From NCBI GenBank assembly GCA_050084515.1, contig CM114271.1, positions 11,284,001 to 11,348,000 of the forward strand: a DNA stretch of 64,000 bases, in the 5' to 3' direction. This document shows, piece after piece, positions 19,846 through 32,227 of the stretch; position 1 is the first letter of the stretch; the number at the start of each line of letters is the position of its first letter. The position numbers and the translations under genes were made by a program. The notes under the pieces were generated by a model. That model was not told where the DNA came from. It saw only the letters and a list, made by a program, of their open reading frames with translations, and searched no databases. The DNA is from Blasia pusilla. Taxonomy: Eukaryota; Marchantiophyta; Marchantiopsida; Blasiales.

Positions 19846-21424
19846 GCAATGGTACAGTCTGCAGCATCCCATATCTTCCTCAAAAAAGGCATAACAAAAG
19901 GAAAGGGGCCTTCAATTTATGAGCTCTATGTCAGGGCGGCTGTGAGATCTGGTGATGAGAAACTCTATGTGGAAGCCTTCAATCAGTGCGTAGCAGGAAC
20001 TCCTCTCGAGCAACATGTCCACATTGGTGGGGATATTTGTGGGCGTGTTTCAAGACGTCCCATACAGATGGTGGTAGAGCAGTCCAAGCGAGACTCGTGG
20101 AGACCAAATTAGTATCTTGACTTGAGGCAAGTGAAGAGGCAACATCGAGGAACGAACCCAATGATTGATTTGGATGAAGAAATTACGCCCTGGTATTCGG
20201 AGACCCGGGATTGCTCCTAAATCTGAGATGCAGTAACTTCTCCAAAATCACTGAATGTTTTTTTTTCAAAAGCCCTTCGTTGCTGGAAGTTCGCAACATC
20301 CGGTCGCTGGGGTAGTTCAACAGTATGGGATTCCGGTCATTGAAGTGGATTGCAACCTCAAAAGGTGGCATATATCTCCCAACAACTTTGAACGTGGACC
20401 CACTTGCAGGGCAAGATCTGATGGCATTAGGAGAGCATGCGGCACTTTCCTAAATAAGAAATGTACAAGGACTAGACGACCACTCCCTAGATTTTGGGGA
20501 CTCAAAACCTTTGATCGTTTCATGAGGACCGAGGATCAATTGAAGTACTTCTTCTGCCCAAATGAATCCTGCGCTTTCCAAAAGTCTTATCCGGCTGCCA
20601 TGGGAGCTCCAGAGAATACCCCCACGATTTGGCCCATTGCCGCAGGTACGAATTGCACTCAGGACAAAATGGATAATCTTACAAGTGTCCACTTGAGTCT
20701 CGTAGACGGAGGAAGTTCGGAGCATGTTCGCATTACAAAGACCTTCGCATTTCGTATTCAATCCAAGATTGATGTCAACATGTATCCGGAGAAGGTGGAT
20801 GATCTCAATCCACTATTTTTGTTTGAGTCTAGAAATGGGATAAAGAGAAAGAGGATGTGTAGGCCAACGGTGGAGAGAGCAAAGCGAATTGCATCAGCTC
20901 GGGAGGCAAACATGGAAATCATCACCACAAAAGATGTCCAGAATGGCAATGGAATAGGAAAGATGTATTGGGTCATATTAACATTGTAAATTCAAGTGTC
21001 ACAGGGGTGTATGTGGTGCACATCTGTTGCTTTCCCACATGTTCCTGTGATGACTTTTTCCAAAGAGAGACAAGTGGGAAAAGGTATTTCCCTTGTAAGC
21101 TTATGTACTATGTGCTGCTTGTAGTTTTAAGAGAGTCAGAGGTAGGAGTAGGAATCCACCAACCAATTCTGTCCCTCAAAGAAGTGCGAAGTATTTTAAA
21201 CAAACCACTTTGAGGATGCAAAATGAGGTCTTACATTGTACTTTCATTTTCCAGAACCTTCACTTTGAGTTTGAACTCTATTCAGCCCCAGGCAAATGAT
21301 AGATTTTTTCCAGAACTTGGATGGAAAAAGTGATTTGTTCCACACTTATGATTCCAATGATTTTTCAGATTTTTAAATTTTGTGCAAATTGCAATCCGTC
21401 GGATTCAGAGGGGGTTTCCAAAAT

Positions 21425-21618
21425 GTGGAAGAGGAAGAGAGGAGAGAGGAGAGAGGAAACTACCTTCAACCCAAAGAGATACTTTTTTTTAAGAGAGTTT
21501 CCTATGATTTGAAGAGAGTTTCCGTTGGATTGAAGAGAGGATACTTTTTATGTCAATTTTTTTGCACTTTTATTCTCAGTGCGTAGGCACTCCTGCACAA
21601 AATTTTGCCCTCTTCCAC
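21425..21618 (-). repeat. Inverted terminal segment of MULE copy 3
   Basis: Bounded by GTGGAAGAGG (21425-21434) and its exact reverse complement CCTCTTCCAC (21609-21618). Between them the text is the reverse complement of what follows copies 1 and 2 (about 4810-4975 and 8465-8650): purine tract first, then GTAGTTTCC-like, the oligo-A/T stretch and finally AGTGCC. Confidence 0.8.
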
Positions 21619-21639
21619 TCAACTATAAACCAGTATCAC

Positions 21640-24600
21640 ACACAATCACAAGGTGGTGATGGTGGAAACCATTGGGGTTGAGATCAGTAGTAGAGGATCC
21701 CTGGATCTTGCAATTACTATGGGATAAAGGATCACTATGCAAAGTTTTGATTCAAGAAGAAGGCAGATATGAGAACAAGAGCCTTACAACAACAAAATTA
21801 TGTGGAGCAACAACACGAAGAGCAGTAACAAAAACAACATCATTCACAAACGAAGCATCTCTTGATCATGACTCATCATATGGAAGCAATGGTCAAGAAA
21901 GACTCGACAGCAGATTGGTACATTGATTCTAGAGCATCAAATCACATGACCTCACAAGCTAAATGGTTTAGTAGTTTGGAGCCGGTGAAAGATCCTGCAA
22001 TTGTGCTCATAGGAGATGACACTCAACATCATATCACGTAAACCGGTAAAGTTCCAATAGCATCATATGGTCTTTGTGCTCTTGGAAATTTTCTTTATAT
22101 TCCTACCATTGCAAGAAACCTGATCTTTGTAGTACATATAGTAGAACACGGTTATCAAATGAAGTTTAACGTAGATGGTTGTTTTATTGAAATAATGGAT
22201 GACCAGACTACGATAGCCAAAGGAACTAGATCTGGCAGAATGTTCAAATTAGATATTTTTATACCAAAGATTCAAACAGCAATGTATGGTCAAACCGGCC
22301 AACAAGTCACAGATCTAAATATGTGGCATAAAAGAATTGGACATATGAATCTTCAAAGATAACAGAATCTTTCATCATCTAATATAGTAATAGGACTCCC
22401 TAAATTAGCAAGTCCTACTACATTAGAGGTATGTCTTGCTTGCCAATTTGGAAAACAAGCTAGATTTCCTTTTCCAAAGTAAGATAGAAGAGCATCTACG
22501 ATATTGGAGTTGATCCACAGTGATGTGTGGACAACATCACAACATAGCCTTAGTGGTTGCCAGTACTTTGTTTCATTTATTGATGACTTCTCTAGATATA
22601 TATGGATATACTTTCTGAAAGCCAAGTCAGAGGTATTCTCTGTGTTCCAAACATCCAGAGTTCTAGTAGAGAAGCAAATTGGAGAACACATTCTGAAATT
22701 GCGTTGTGATGGAGGAGGAGAGTATCTTTCAACAGAGTTTGATGACTATTTACGTAAGAATGGCATTCAACGTCAAGTGACTTGCCATTACACTCCACAA
22801 CAAAATGGAGTGGCTGAGAGGAAGAATCGACATATTGCTGAAGCGGCACGAGCTATGTTGAATGAGAAGAACATGCCTAAGGTCTATTGGGCAGAGGCTG
22901 TAGCATGTGCAGTTTTCTTAATCAACTGAACTCCAACAGCAGGAGTTCATGATAAAACTCCATTCGAAGTCTTCACAAAAAGTAAACCTGATTTTTCCTT
23001 CTTGAAAGTATTTGGCTGTATTTGTTACGCTCATGTTCCTTTTGAGAGAAGCGTTGTTAGATCCCAAGTCTGAAAGATGTTAGATCCCAAGTCTGAAAGA
23101 TGTATCTTCATTGGCTATGCTGATGGAACTAAGGGATATAAGTGCTACATTCCATCCTCTAGGCAACTTATTATTAGTCGAGATGTTGTCTTTGATGAGC
23201 TAAAGTCATGGTATGCTCCATATGTGCCTATTCCACCTTTAAACTTGTATATTGAGGGGGAGAATATGATTGTAAACCAACACACATTGTCTTCAACTTC
23301 CCCAAGTATTAGTGCAGGATTAGGAGAGGTCCTAGATTCATGAGTTAAATCTGTAAGTCCATGGATGGGAAGAGTACGTATTCAGTCTGTTGACACTAGT
23401 CAGAGCTTGAGTCAGGTATTACAAGCATCTACCTCTGAACAACAACTTCGTAGATCAAGTAGAGTTATACATCCAGTTCATAGAATCATAAATGAAGGTT
23501 TCCTTTCGACACATCATGCATATATAATGATTATCCTTCAAGAACAAGAGCCAAATTATTTTGAAGAAGTTGCAAGTAAAGTCGAATGGATTGAAGCTAT
23601 GGAGGAAGAGCTTGCTGCATTAAGACATCAACAAACATGACAGCTGGTTGATATACCTTCCGGTAAGGAAGCTATTGGTTGCAAATGGGTTTACAAAATC
23701 AAGCGCAATCAAGATGGTGCAATTAAGAGATACAAAGTGAGATTGGTGGCTAAGGGCTATGCACAACAATATGGTATCGATTATGAGGAAACATTTAGCC
23801 CTGTTGCAAATATGGCGACTACGAGAACAGTGGTTGCAGTTGCAGTAAGTAAGAAATTGAGATTACATCACATGAACGTCAAGAATGCTTTCTTGAATGG
23901 AGATCTATACGATGAGGTATATATATGACTCAGCCATCTGGATACGAGCATCCAAAGTTTCCATTTCGCGTATGCAGGTTGAAGAAAGCTCTATATGGGC
24001 TCAAACAAGCTCCAAGAGTTTGGTATGGCAAGATTACATACGTTCTACAAGAGTTGGGTTTTAGGGTATGTGATTCTGACTCCTCGTTATATGTCTTGAG
24101 AGGAAAAGATCATACGGTTCTCATTGTGTTGTATGTTGACAATCTCCTGATTACTGGGAGTATTGAAGAAATGGTATAACAAGTCAAGCTTAAGTTACAA
24201 GTAAAATTTGATATGAAGGCCTTGGGAGAACTCAAGTACTTCCTTCGTATTGAGTTTATCAAGGTTGGAGAAAGCAGGTGGTTACTACAACGACAATATG
24301 CTATTCATATGCTTTCAAAATATGGTATGACAGCTTGTAAGTCAATCTCTACACCGTTGGACCAAAGCGTGAAGCTAAGAGTGGATGAAGGAGAGATGCT
24401 TGCACATTCTAATATGTACAGGCGCGTGGTTGGAAGTTTAATCTATCTAACTATAACCAGACTAAATTTGAGTTATGGTGTTGGCCTAGTGAGCCAGTTT
24501 ATGCAAGCACCTCGGAAACCTTACCTTGATGTTGTGAGGAGGATTATGCAGTATGTGAAATTCTCTATTCAATTCGGGCTTCAATTTGAACCTTCTCCGA

Positions 24601-25105
24601 GTTCTCAATTATAAGGATTCACAAATGCTGATTGGGCAAGAAGCCTGTCTGATCAACACTCCACATCTGGTTATTCATTTACTTTGGGAAGCGAAGCTAT
24701 AAGTTGGGCTTCAAAGAACCAACCTACAATTGCTTTATCTTCAATAGAGGTTGAGTACAGAGGAGTAACCAATGCCGCATGTGAGGCGGTGTAGTTTCAT
24801 CAATTACTTGTTGAGATTGGTGTTAGTAACTTAAGACCTAGTGTAATATATGCAGACAATATTAGTAGCATCAAGCTTGCTAATAACCTTGTGTTCATGC
24901 TCGTACAAAGCATTTTGAGGTGCACTATCATTTTATCAGAGAGAAAGTACTTGCAAGAGAAATAGATCTTGTGTATATAGGTACAGATCAGCAAATTGCT
25001 GACATCTTTACAAAGGCATTGTCGAGAGATAAGTTTGAGATGTTTAGAAATTATTTAGGCGTTAGAGATATCGATATGAGCTTAAGGAGAAGTATTGAAG
25101 ATTGA
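21640..25105 (+). pseudogene. Ty1/Copia retrotransposon polyprotein, decayed
   Basis: Gag is almost absent. The protease keeps WYIDSRASNHM (DSGAS expected; Gly to Arg). Next come the GAG-pre-integrase finger (MWHKRIGHMN...CLACQFGK), the integrase core (HSDVW, FVSFIDDFSR, LRCDGGGEY, QQNGVAERKNR), the reverse transcriptase and RNase H (TNADWARSLS, TSGYSFTLGS, IALSSIEVEYR), ending with IADIFTKALSRDKFEMFRN. RT catalytic Asp residues are damaged: MNVKNAFLNG (N at 23875) and YVDN (N at 24141). Stops occur at 22039, 22360, 22480, 22927, 23638, 24177, 24612 and 24792, a 23-bp duplication shifts the frame at 23079, another shift is at about 23925 and a one-base loss at about 24896. Confidence 0.9.
23056..23101 (+). 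repeat. 23-bp tandem duplication in the Copia integrase
   Basis: GTTAGATCCCAAGTC plus TGAAAGAT occurs twice without a gap (23056-23078 and 23079-23101). Twenty-three bases shift the frame. It looks like a replication-slippage event after the element stopped being selected. Confidence 0.9.
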
Positions 25106-25173
25106 GTTATAGTCAAGCTCATGAGACACCTGAACTGCTACATTTGGTACTCACACGAAGTAGGGAAGCTTAA

Positions 25174-25395
25174 TGTTGGTTAGTCAGTTAAGCGCGATTA
25201 TCTTAACTATGGTTAGTTAATCACAGTTAGTCTAACTCGAGATTAAGGTTAGTGTTAGAGTTGCTTGTACATACCCTATATAATTGAGAAGGGGAACAGC
25301 CTCTATTCATTCTCTCATTGCAAATTTCGTTCTCCATGGTGGTGTGTGTGTGTGAGAGCCGTTTTCCACCAGTTATGCTTGTTTAGCAGTTTTCC
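25174..25395 (+). mobile_element. Probable 3' LTR of the Copia element
   Basis: Starts TGTTGGTTAG about 70 bases after the polyprotein and has a CTATATAA box near 25277; a TTTTCCA end near 25395 is my best guess. No matching 5' LTR exists before 21640, so the element is 5'-truncated and the ends cannot be confirmed by comparison. Confidence 0.5.
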
Positions 25396-26650
25396 ATAAA
25401 TCTAACGGCAAATATGAATGAATAAGGCTAAACCTAAGAATGAGGTCAAACTCGACGTTGTATGAGCCGGTTAGTGAGCAGAGTATCAAAATCCAAGTAT
25501 CGTATAAATATAGTCATCCCTGCAAAGTACTTGAGAACAGAACTACTAGAGCATATCCTGACCCTCTTCATCAACGGACCACTTTTATCACGATCGTAAC
25601 TGAAAAAAGTAAAGTATTTGGAAAAATCCATTATTAAATATGCGGCGGCAATATAACCTTAAAGTCACGCGTCGGACGACTACAAAAATTTACCCTGAAG
25701 GCTCAAAAAAATACGCTACTTGCACTGGCCGAAAGTGCCACGTGTCAGACGGAGAGTTGTTTACGATAGGAGAAGGCACTCTCCCATAATAGTAAAGATG
25801 TTCATCTTATATTTTATTTTCTATTATTTTTTAATATATTAACAATACATATTTATGTCGGATGATTGAGATTGTCGCAAGATGCTGAATCTCAAGAGGA
25901 ACCATCGAGGCGAAATGAGAAAAGGCCATTCATAAACATCACAAATGTAGTCTCTTTATCTAACATGGAGTATGATCACCATATTTCATGTAGTCTATGA
26001 TCTTCTATATGGGTTTTTAGAGGAAACAGAGAAGCTTGCATGTAAGAAGGAAAGAATAACAGCATTTAAAAAAAGTAGAAGGACGCTTTGAGATATGCGA
26101 TTTATAACTCATTCTACGACTTCGTCATCTCCAATGTAGCAATGCTTAGCTTTATGATGATACAATGATTCCATAATTGCATGTGCATAGTCGGATTTGT
26201 TGTGTGACTTTAGTATTTTTCATGTTGATGTTATAGACTTCCAAATCCGTTGAACCCGCAACGCTTACATGATTTACATCAAATTTCGAGAGCTCAAGGA
26301 CAAAGACGAAGACATTCCAATTCCGTTCAATGGAGTCATGTTGAAGCTATAGAGAATCACAAACATCCATCATAGATGACTTCCATGATGTAGATAATAG
26401 AAGGTACTTATTTTTCTATAACTTTTCAATTATCTATCATAATAGTTAGAGCACACTTTTCATTTGGTGATTTCTCCTAACTCTTTCTCGAGGTTGATCG
26501 TAGCACCCACTGATGGGAATCTTCATGCTTCAACCTACACTGCATTATCTCCCATGCATGTTTCATTACCAAATAAATTAAATTTTTTTGTTTTTGCTTT
26601 GTTGATTAGAAAATTTTAATTTTATTGTATTTCCATTATTATGACTTGCT
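25396..26650. other. AT-rich stretch, no gene recognised
   Basis: Short open frames only, none with a recognisable motif. It may contain the 5' end of the Helitron that follows, but I see no clear terminal sequence. Confidence 0.5.
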
Positions 26651-28516
26651 TTTTTACAAAAACAAAATCTCAGTCTTCCTCTCCCATCCAATCCTCGTGG
26701 ATTACATGGTCTGATTCAAGTTGCACGAGTTAAAGCACAAGGAAAAAGGCATGCAATTTCGGCCGAAGCGAATCTTCTTCAAGTATCCATGAATCTACTT
26801 CCTAGAGAAGAAGCAGAGTTTATCGCTACTAATGACGTTCATACCAGCTAATACAAGGTATGCTTACATACTTTTATTATTATATGTTTTTAACTTGGTC
26901 TTTAAAATGTTCTGAATTATTTCTAAAAAATGTTGTCTCATAGACCTTCATGGAATTTCCTCAATCAAGTTGGAGCTATTTCTGAACTCTAGGATTGTGA
27001 TCACACCATCTCTTACCCATATTTAATATATTTCTAATATATGATATATTTCTATTTCTAATTATATTATAGTCTTCCAAGTGCCACCAACCCTCCACAA
27101 GTGTTTCACATGCTTCAAGAGTCCACGAATGAGTGCCAAAGGGGTAGACATGCTCATTTGGCTGAAGTACATGATATCGGATATGTTGACGGTTGTTTCA
27201 ATAGGAGTGATGCAAATGAAAACAATCATGCATGCTAGACGGAAGTGAATGAGGATTGTGTACATGCCTTGATTCCAAACATAAGATCTAGAAGGGTTGT
27301 GAACTTGAAAAAGTTACTCAACATTGCACGTATTCCAGACTTTGAGGAGAAGCATATTCGATTCCTTTGGTTGGGAGATTGTATTGATAGTATAACTGGT
27401 CGTTTTACTATTGGACCTATGAATGATATTTTCCCAAGTTGCAATGCTTTACATTGGAAGTGTGAGAGAATTAAGTATACAAGGTTTACAAGCTCATCTT
27501 TTGGTATGTGTTGTCATTGTGGTAAGATTCATCTACCATATTTGGCGGCTTCACCCTCTATACTATCAGAATTAATTTCTAGTATGAGTTCAAATAGTCT
27601 TCATTTTTTTCGGAATACACGTGCCTATAATAGTGCTCTTGAATTGGCATCCACTGGGACACATGTTACACAACAACGAGGTGGTACAGGAAATTTTATG
27701 ATTCAAGGTGGTATTTATCATTCTATTGGACCTCTTCATGTAGATACTAATGCTCTTCCACAATTTGTGCAAATCTATATTCATGCTAATGAGCATCAGA
27801 TGGAACATAGAAGAAGGATTATGAATACAGATAATTCTGATAAGTTGAAGTCAGAGATCATAGGGGGATTACAAGATATGCTATATGCTCGTAATCCATA
27901 TGTAGCTCTATTTTGAAAGATGGCTATTGACCAATGTAACTCTCACTTCCATATTGTTTTTAAGGGTAGTAAGCAAGGTCTTAATGTAAAATGATATACC
28001 TTGCCTTTTGCTTAAGAGGTTGTTGCTAGCTTGCCAAGAGATGGGAGTGAGCATGTACAAGGACATGATATTTTTGTTGGTTTATATAGAGGATGGATTT
28101 GTCGCCTATTAAACTTGAATGAAGCCTATATCCCATTACACTTTGTTTTTCCCTTTGCCTATGGTGAAGCAGGTTGGCATCTTGGGATACCTTTGCAAGT
28201 GCAAGAATGTATAAGAGGTGATCAGATGATAAGAGGGCATCTTGTGATTGATGAGGATCTGAATGAAGATCATAATTTGCATGAGGGAATTGAAGGGGAC
28301 CAGATTTAAGGTGGATTTGACACTCATGAAGCAAGTTCAAAGACAATAGAAACTTTACAATTTGCTTCATTTTGACTTCAAATGCGAGCTAATGCTAAGG
28401 ATAAAAATTTGTTGTTGCGGTTTGGTCATCTTACTCAAGAATATATAGTGGATATGTATGCAACTATTGAAATGCAATGACTGACTTGAATAGGACTAAA
28501 TCAAAAGGCGTTGAGC

Positions 28517-29960
28517 ATTGTGTAGTGCCCATGTTTTTTAAATTTTGACAGAAAGAGCATTTTTTGTATAGAAGTCTTTCTTAAGTGAAGACTAAAGACT
28601 CAATAGTGGAAGTAAAGAGGTATGCTTTAGTGAAATTGTATGAAAACCTTGACTAATAGAACTTAGATGAGAGGATAGGAGATGTTAGAAGATTAAGGAC
28701 TGTCTTGGAAGAGTGAGAATAGTGTAAAAATAGGGAAATAAGTTAGAAGAGGAAGCGTGGGTGCTTCGCAAGGAAGACCGCGGTGAGAATAGTGGTAAAG
28801 ACTGTCAACGAAGACTGAGAAAAGGCTTCTTTATAAGAAAAGACTAAAGGTAGTCTTCGTGCAAAGACCGGGTACAAAGAACAAAGAGCAAAGATCCAAA
28901 AGCAAAGACTAAGAACTCTAAGAAGGAAGAGGAAGAAGCAGAAGAAGTCAAGGAGTCTTCAGAAAGCGAAAAGGTGTATGAAGGATAGGAATAAAAAGAT
29001 AGAGAATGCTTTGAAGAAAGCTGAGTGAAAGAAAGTAGGAAGGAGGAATCTTCACGGCGACAGAAGGATAAGAGTCTTCACGAAGACAGAACTACAAAGA
29101 AAGAATTGCGAAGATAGGCCTACGAAGATAGGACAGCGAAGACCGTGAAGATTGAATCGTCGTGGCGGTTTTGGAAGCTGGATATGGAGCAACGCAGCGA
29201 TTAAGAAGGAAGAGGGAATGAAACATCAGGGCAACCAACCAACTTAGGAAGGTGGAGGGTTGGAGAATTTGAATGGAGGAGGTTAGGATTAGCAGTTAGA
29301 ATTCTAAATTAGAATAGGAAGATCAATCAAGGATTCTAAAAAACTATTTAAAGAGTAAATAAGAAGAAGAACGAATCATTCCCTTGTGTCTTGAATTCCC
29401 CTGTACTATTGGTTAGCATCAATTCTTTGTATCTAGAGTTTACCAGTAGTCTTAGTGGGTTGTGTAAGGAGTTATGTGGGGATGATTCAAGTTGAAGAGT
29501 CTTTTACTTTCTGAAGCTTGTAATACTTTCTAGTTCTTTCTAGTCTTTGATGCAGAAGAAGAGTCTTCTCTCATGTTTTCTGATGTGCGAAGTTGAATGT
29601 AAAATCTTATTGGGTTGTAGTAGGAATGAGAGTTGAGTCTTGTGATTTCGAAATTCTAGAATATAATCAAGAAGAGCATAGGAAAGTTGTTAGACACTGA
29701 GTAGCCTGCCATGACAGATTTAGTTCTGAAAGTAGGATGAGTCGCCATTCTTGAGGTCTCTTTGAGGTCTTCGTTGGAGCTTTGTTATTCAAGATTCGCA
29801 AGAGTATTCGTTTGCACTTGAGAAGAGTCTTTTCCAAGAGGAAAGAAAATCCTTTTATTCTTTTGTACTTGTAATGGCAACTTAGTTGTAGTTAGTAAGT
29901 AAAGTTAGTGAAGAAGGAGTTATTCTTGATTCTTGAAGCAACATTCGATTCTCCTGTCTT
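28517..29960. mobile_element. LTR-like insertion in the Helitron, GAAGAC-rich
   Basis: Helitron coding text stops near 28515 (NQKALSI) and resumes near 29980 (LLRLIVETHILGRVVG). The insert begins TGTAGTGCCC, is rich in GAAGAC/GTCTTC words and has no long open frame. Ends are approximate; CATTG/CATTC may be a worn target duplication. Confidence 0.55.
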
Positions 29961-30352
29961 GGTTGTACGTGTTTTCCAAAAAAAAGAAGGATTTGTTGAG
30001 ACTTATTGTGGAGACGCATATTTTGGGTCGTGTGGTAGGATGTATTCATGTAGTTGAGTTCCAAAAAATAGGTTTACTACAGATGCATATCTTGATTTAT
30101 TCTTGCATGAGAGGATAAGCCAAGGACAACCTCTCATTTTCATGATATTATATCTATTGAGATTCTGAATCCTATTACTCATCCTAGGCTTTATCCTATT
30201 GTGAGAAACTGTATGATTCTTGGCGCATATGGAGTAGCACATCCAAATGCATTTTGTACAGAGAAAATGACAAAAGTCTGTTCAAAAGGATACCCTATGC
30301 CTTTTACATCAATGATCATGAAGAATGAGGATGGATATTCCATTTATAAGAG

Positions 30353-30458
30353 GTAATTTCCAAGTTTCTTGTTTTTCTTTAAATATTTTTTTTTTCATTA
30401 CAAATTTTCCCAATATTTTCTCAAAGTACTAATTGGATTGTATTTGTGATTATGCAAG
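30353..30458 (+). other. Possible spliceosomal intron in the Helitron
   Basis: AAGAG|GTAATT...TACTAAT...TGCAAG|CGTGAT, 106 bases, AT-rich, with a consensus TACTAAT branch-point word 26 bases before the acceptor. Removing it brings GYSIYKR next to RDNGRLINN as in other Helitrons, but the join is off by one base, so either a base was lost or the acceptor moved. Confidence 0.5.
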
Positions 30459-31092
30459 CGTGATAATGGCAGATTGATTAATAACTCAAATCATGACTTT
30501 GATAATCGTTGGCATGGGCGGTTCCATATAATCCAATCTTATGTACTTTATTTGATTATCATATCAATTTGGAGATAACAAATAGCATCTTGGCATTTAA
30601 GTATTTTTACAAGTATGTATATAAGGGATCCAACACGATATCAAATACCGTGGCAAAGAGTACATCGGTCAAGGAAACTACTGATGAGACATCATTATAT
30701 CTTGATGCGAGGTATAATTTCGATACTTTTAACGATAAAATGTTTCTATATTTTTCCAAAAATAAAATATTGGACTATAATAATTTTTACATTTTTTTGT
30801 ATGAAGGTACGTTTCTTCTTCAGAAGCATATTGGTGAATCTTTAAGTTTAGTCTTCATGCGGAGCAACCAAGTATTGTGAGATTGATCATTCATATTCTA
30901 GATAAATTTCCACTCACAATAAGTCCCTAGCTCTTATGTCCTGTCGTAATATATCCAAGACTCAAAGGAAAACTTCTCTTATGAAATTTCCCTTATTCAC
31001 CAAACCTCAATGTTGCATAGTTAGTCCTCCTAACTTTTACCACCTATTGGCTTGAGATAATTTTGATTATTATTTTCGTAAGTACATCATCC

Positions 31093-31690
31093 TCATATGT
31101 GAGAGCCTCTATTAAGATCAATGTTGGCAGTGAGCAAAACCTTGCAACCAATTGCAATTAGTGGCAGTTGGTGGAACTCATAATCTATGAGCCAAGTCTC
31201 AAAATGTTTATTTGGCGGACAATCAGATTGGATGTGAATATGAATGATATCAACTTCTCTAGAGAAATTTTGAAGTGCAATTAGATTGAACACAACATCT
31301 AAGCCATGAGAACATATTCTCTAAGTATCATCATTGATAAAATCAACAACGTGATTCTCATTAACAAAGGAGTCTTCAAGCATGGTATCAAGTTCAAGTT
31401 ATGATGGCAAACGTTGTCTAATTATTTTCGCGAACTCAAGGAAGGTAAGATCGCTACTGTGACGGTATTATGATATAAGTAAGTGTTGCTCTACATTTTC
31501 AAATAATGGGGACAAAGAAATATGACAGAACCTGTAGAAAGGAACAGAGCGATGTTTGCAAATTAGTGGTAATTGGCATAAATCACCAATAAGTGCAACA
31601 AGTTTAGGTGATGTGATACCCATCATTTTGACATTTTTGCTATTAAGATGTTGTTGTACATAATTGAGTTGAAGTCTTCGTGGACAAGGA
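31093..31690 (-). pseudogene. Helitron PIF1-type helicase fragment on the opposite strand
   Basis: Reads VKMMGITSPKLVALIGDLCQ then LPLICKHRSVPFYRF, LSPLFENVEQHLL, FLEFAKIIRQRLPS, then GCKVLLTANIDLNRG. GDLCQLP corresponds to helicase motif III and the last block to the C-terminal part of PIF1-like Helitron helicases. Three stops interrupt it. The Walker A motif is not seen. It is inverted relative to the Rep half 200 bases away. Confidence 0.75.
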
Positions 31691-32227
31691 TCAAAGATTT
31701 AAGATTTTGTGAAGATTGTGTACTAGTAAAATAAGGGAAAATCTTCATGAAGATATTGAGTATTGCAGCATTCCAAAGTGAATGGAAGTTTTATTGGATG
31801 GAAGTGAAGCTATTTTGAGAAGACAAGGAGATTGGAAAATGAGGGACTTGTCTTGGAGGAGTAGAAAATTTTGAGAATAGGTTGGAGTTAAAGAAGAAAT
31901 CACGAAGAAGTGGTGAGCTTCACAACAAAGACTTGTTAAGAAGAAGAAGTACTAAAAGAGGATTGTGAAGAGATAGGTTCTTCGTAAAAGAAGGAACCAA
32001 AAGGAAAAAAACAACTTCACGCAGAAGAGAAGATTGAAACATCTTCGTGAACTGGCGAAGACTGAAACATCTTGATAAAGAAGAGACGGATGTAACCAAT
32101 CCAAGTGGTGCACGGTTAGAGTAGTTAGGATGGATAGGGATATACTGTTCTAGGGGAACAGAGAGGGGTACGACAGTTAGCTTCAGCAAATTCATAGGGA
32201 TCAGAGGAAAAGCAAACAAAATTTCAA
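31691..32227. other. GAAGAC-rich remnant
   Basis: Composition and some words (GTCTTGGAGGAGTAG against GTCTTGGAAGAGTGA) recall the insertion at 28517-29960. Probably a truncated relative. No gene. Confidence 0.4.

Larger units (their letters stand above)
17738..21210 (+). pseudogene. MULE transposase, copy 3, interrupted
   Basis: Starts inside the intron (17738 matches copy 1 from about 2668). The acceptor seen in copy 1 as TTGCAGGG reads TTGCATGG, so splicing is probably lost. Exon text runs 18713-18838, is interrupted by a solo LTR, and resumes at 19851 with AASHIFLKKGITKGKGPSIY and onward to KEVRSILNKPL near 21210. Stops occur at 20109 and 20217 and a shift near 20985. The SWIM signature has lost its final His (FPCKLMYY). 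It carries GTPLEQHVHIGGDICGRVSR, which is degraded in copy 1. Confidence 0.75.
26680..30920 (+). pseudogene. Helitron Rep/helicase N-terminal half, decayed and interrupted
   Basis: 26700-26850 reads an N-terminal Helitron-like ISAEANLLQVSMNLLPREEA. 27245-27916 (224 codons) contains SCNALHWKCERI, SFGMCCHCGKIHLPYL, FFRNTRAYNSALELAS and QGGIYHSIGPL, the region before Rep in plant Helitrons. 27917-28490 continues with LPRDGSEHVQGHDIFVGLYR and AYIPLHFVFPFAYGEAGWH. After an insertion the Rep box reads VVEFQKIGLLQMHILIYS at 30040-30105, where the first His of the HUH pair is Gln (30080). 30190-30352 and 30459-30920 carry ENDK-type text, DNRW, VPYNPILCTLFDYHIN and AEQPSIVRLIIHIL. Many stops and shifts. 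Confidence 0.85.
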
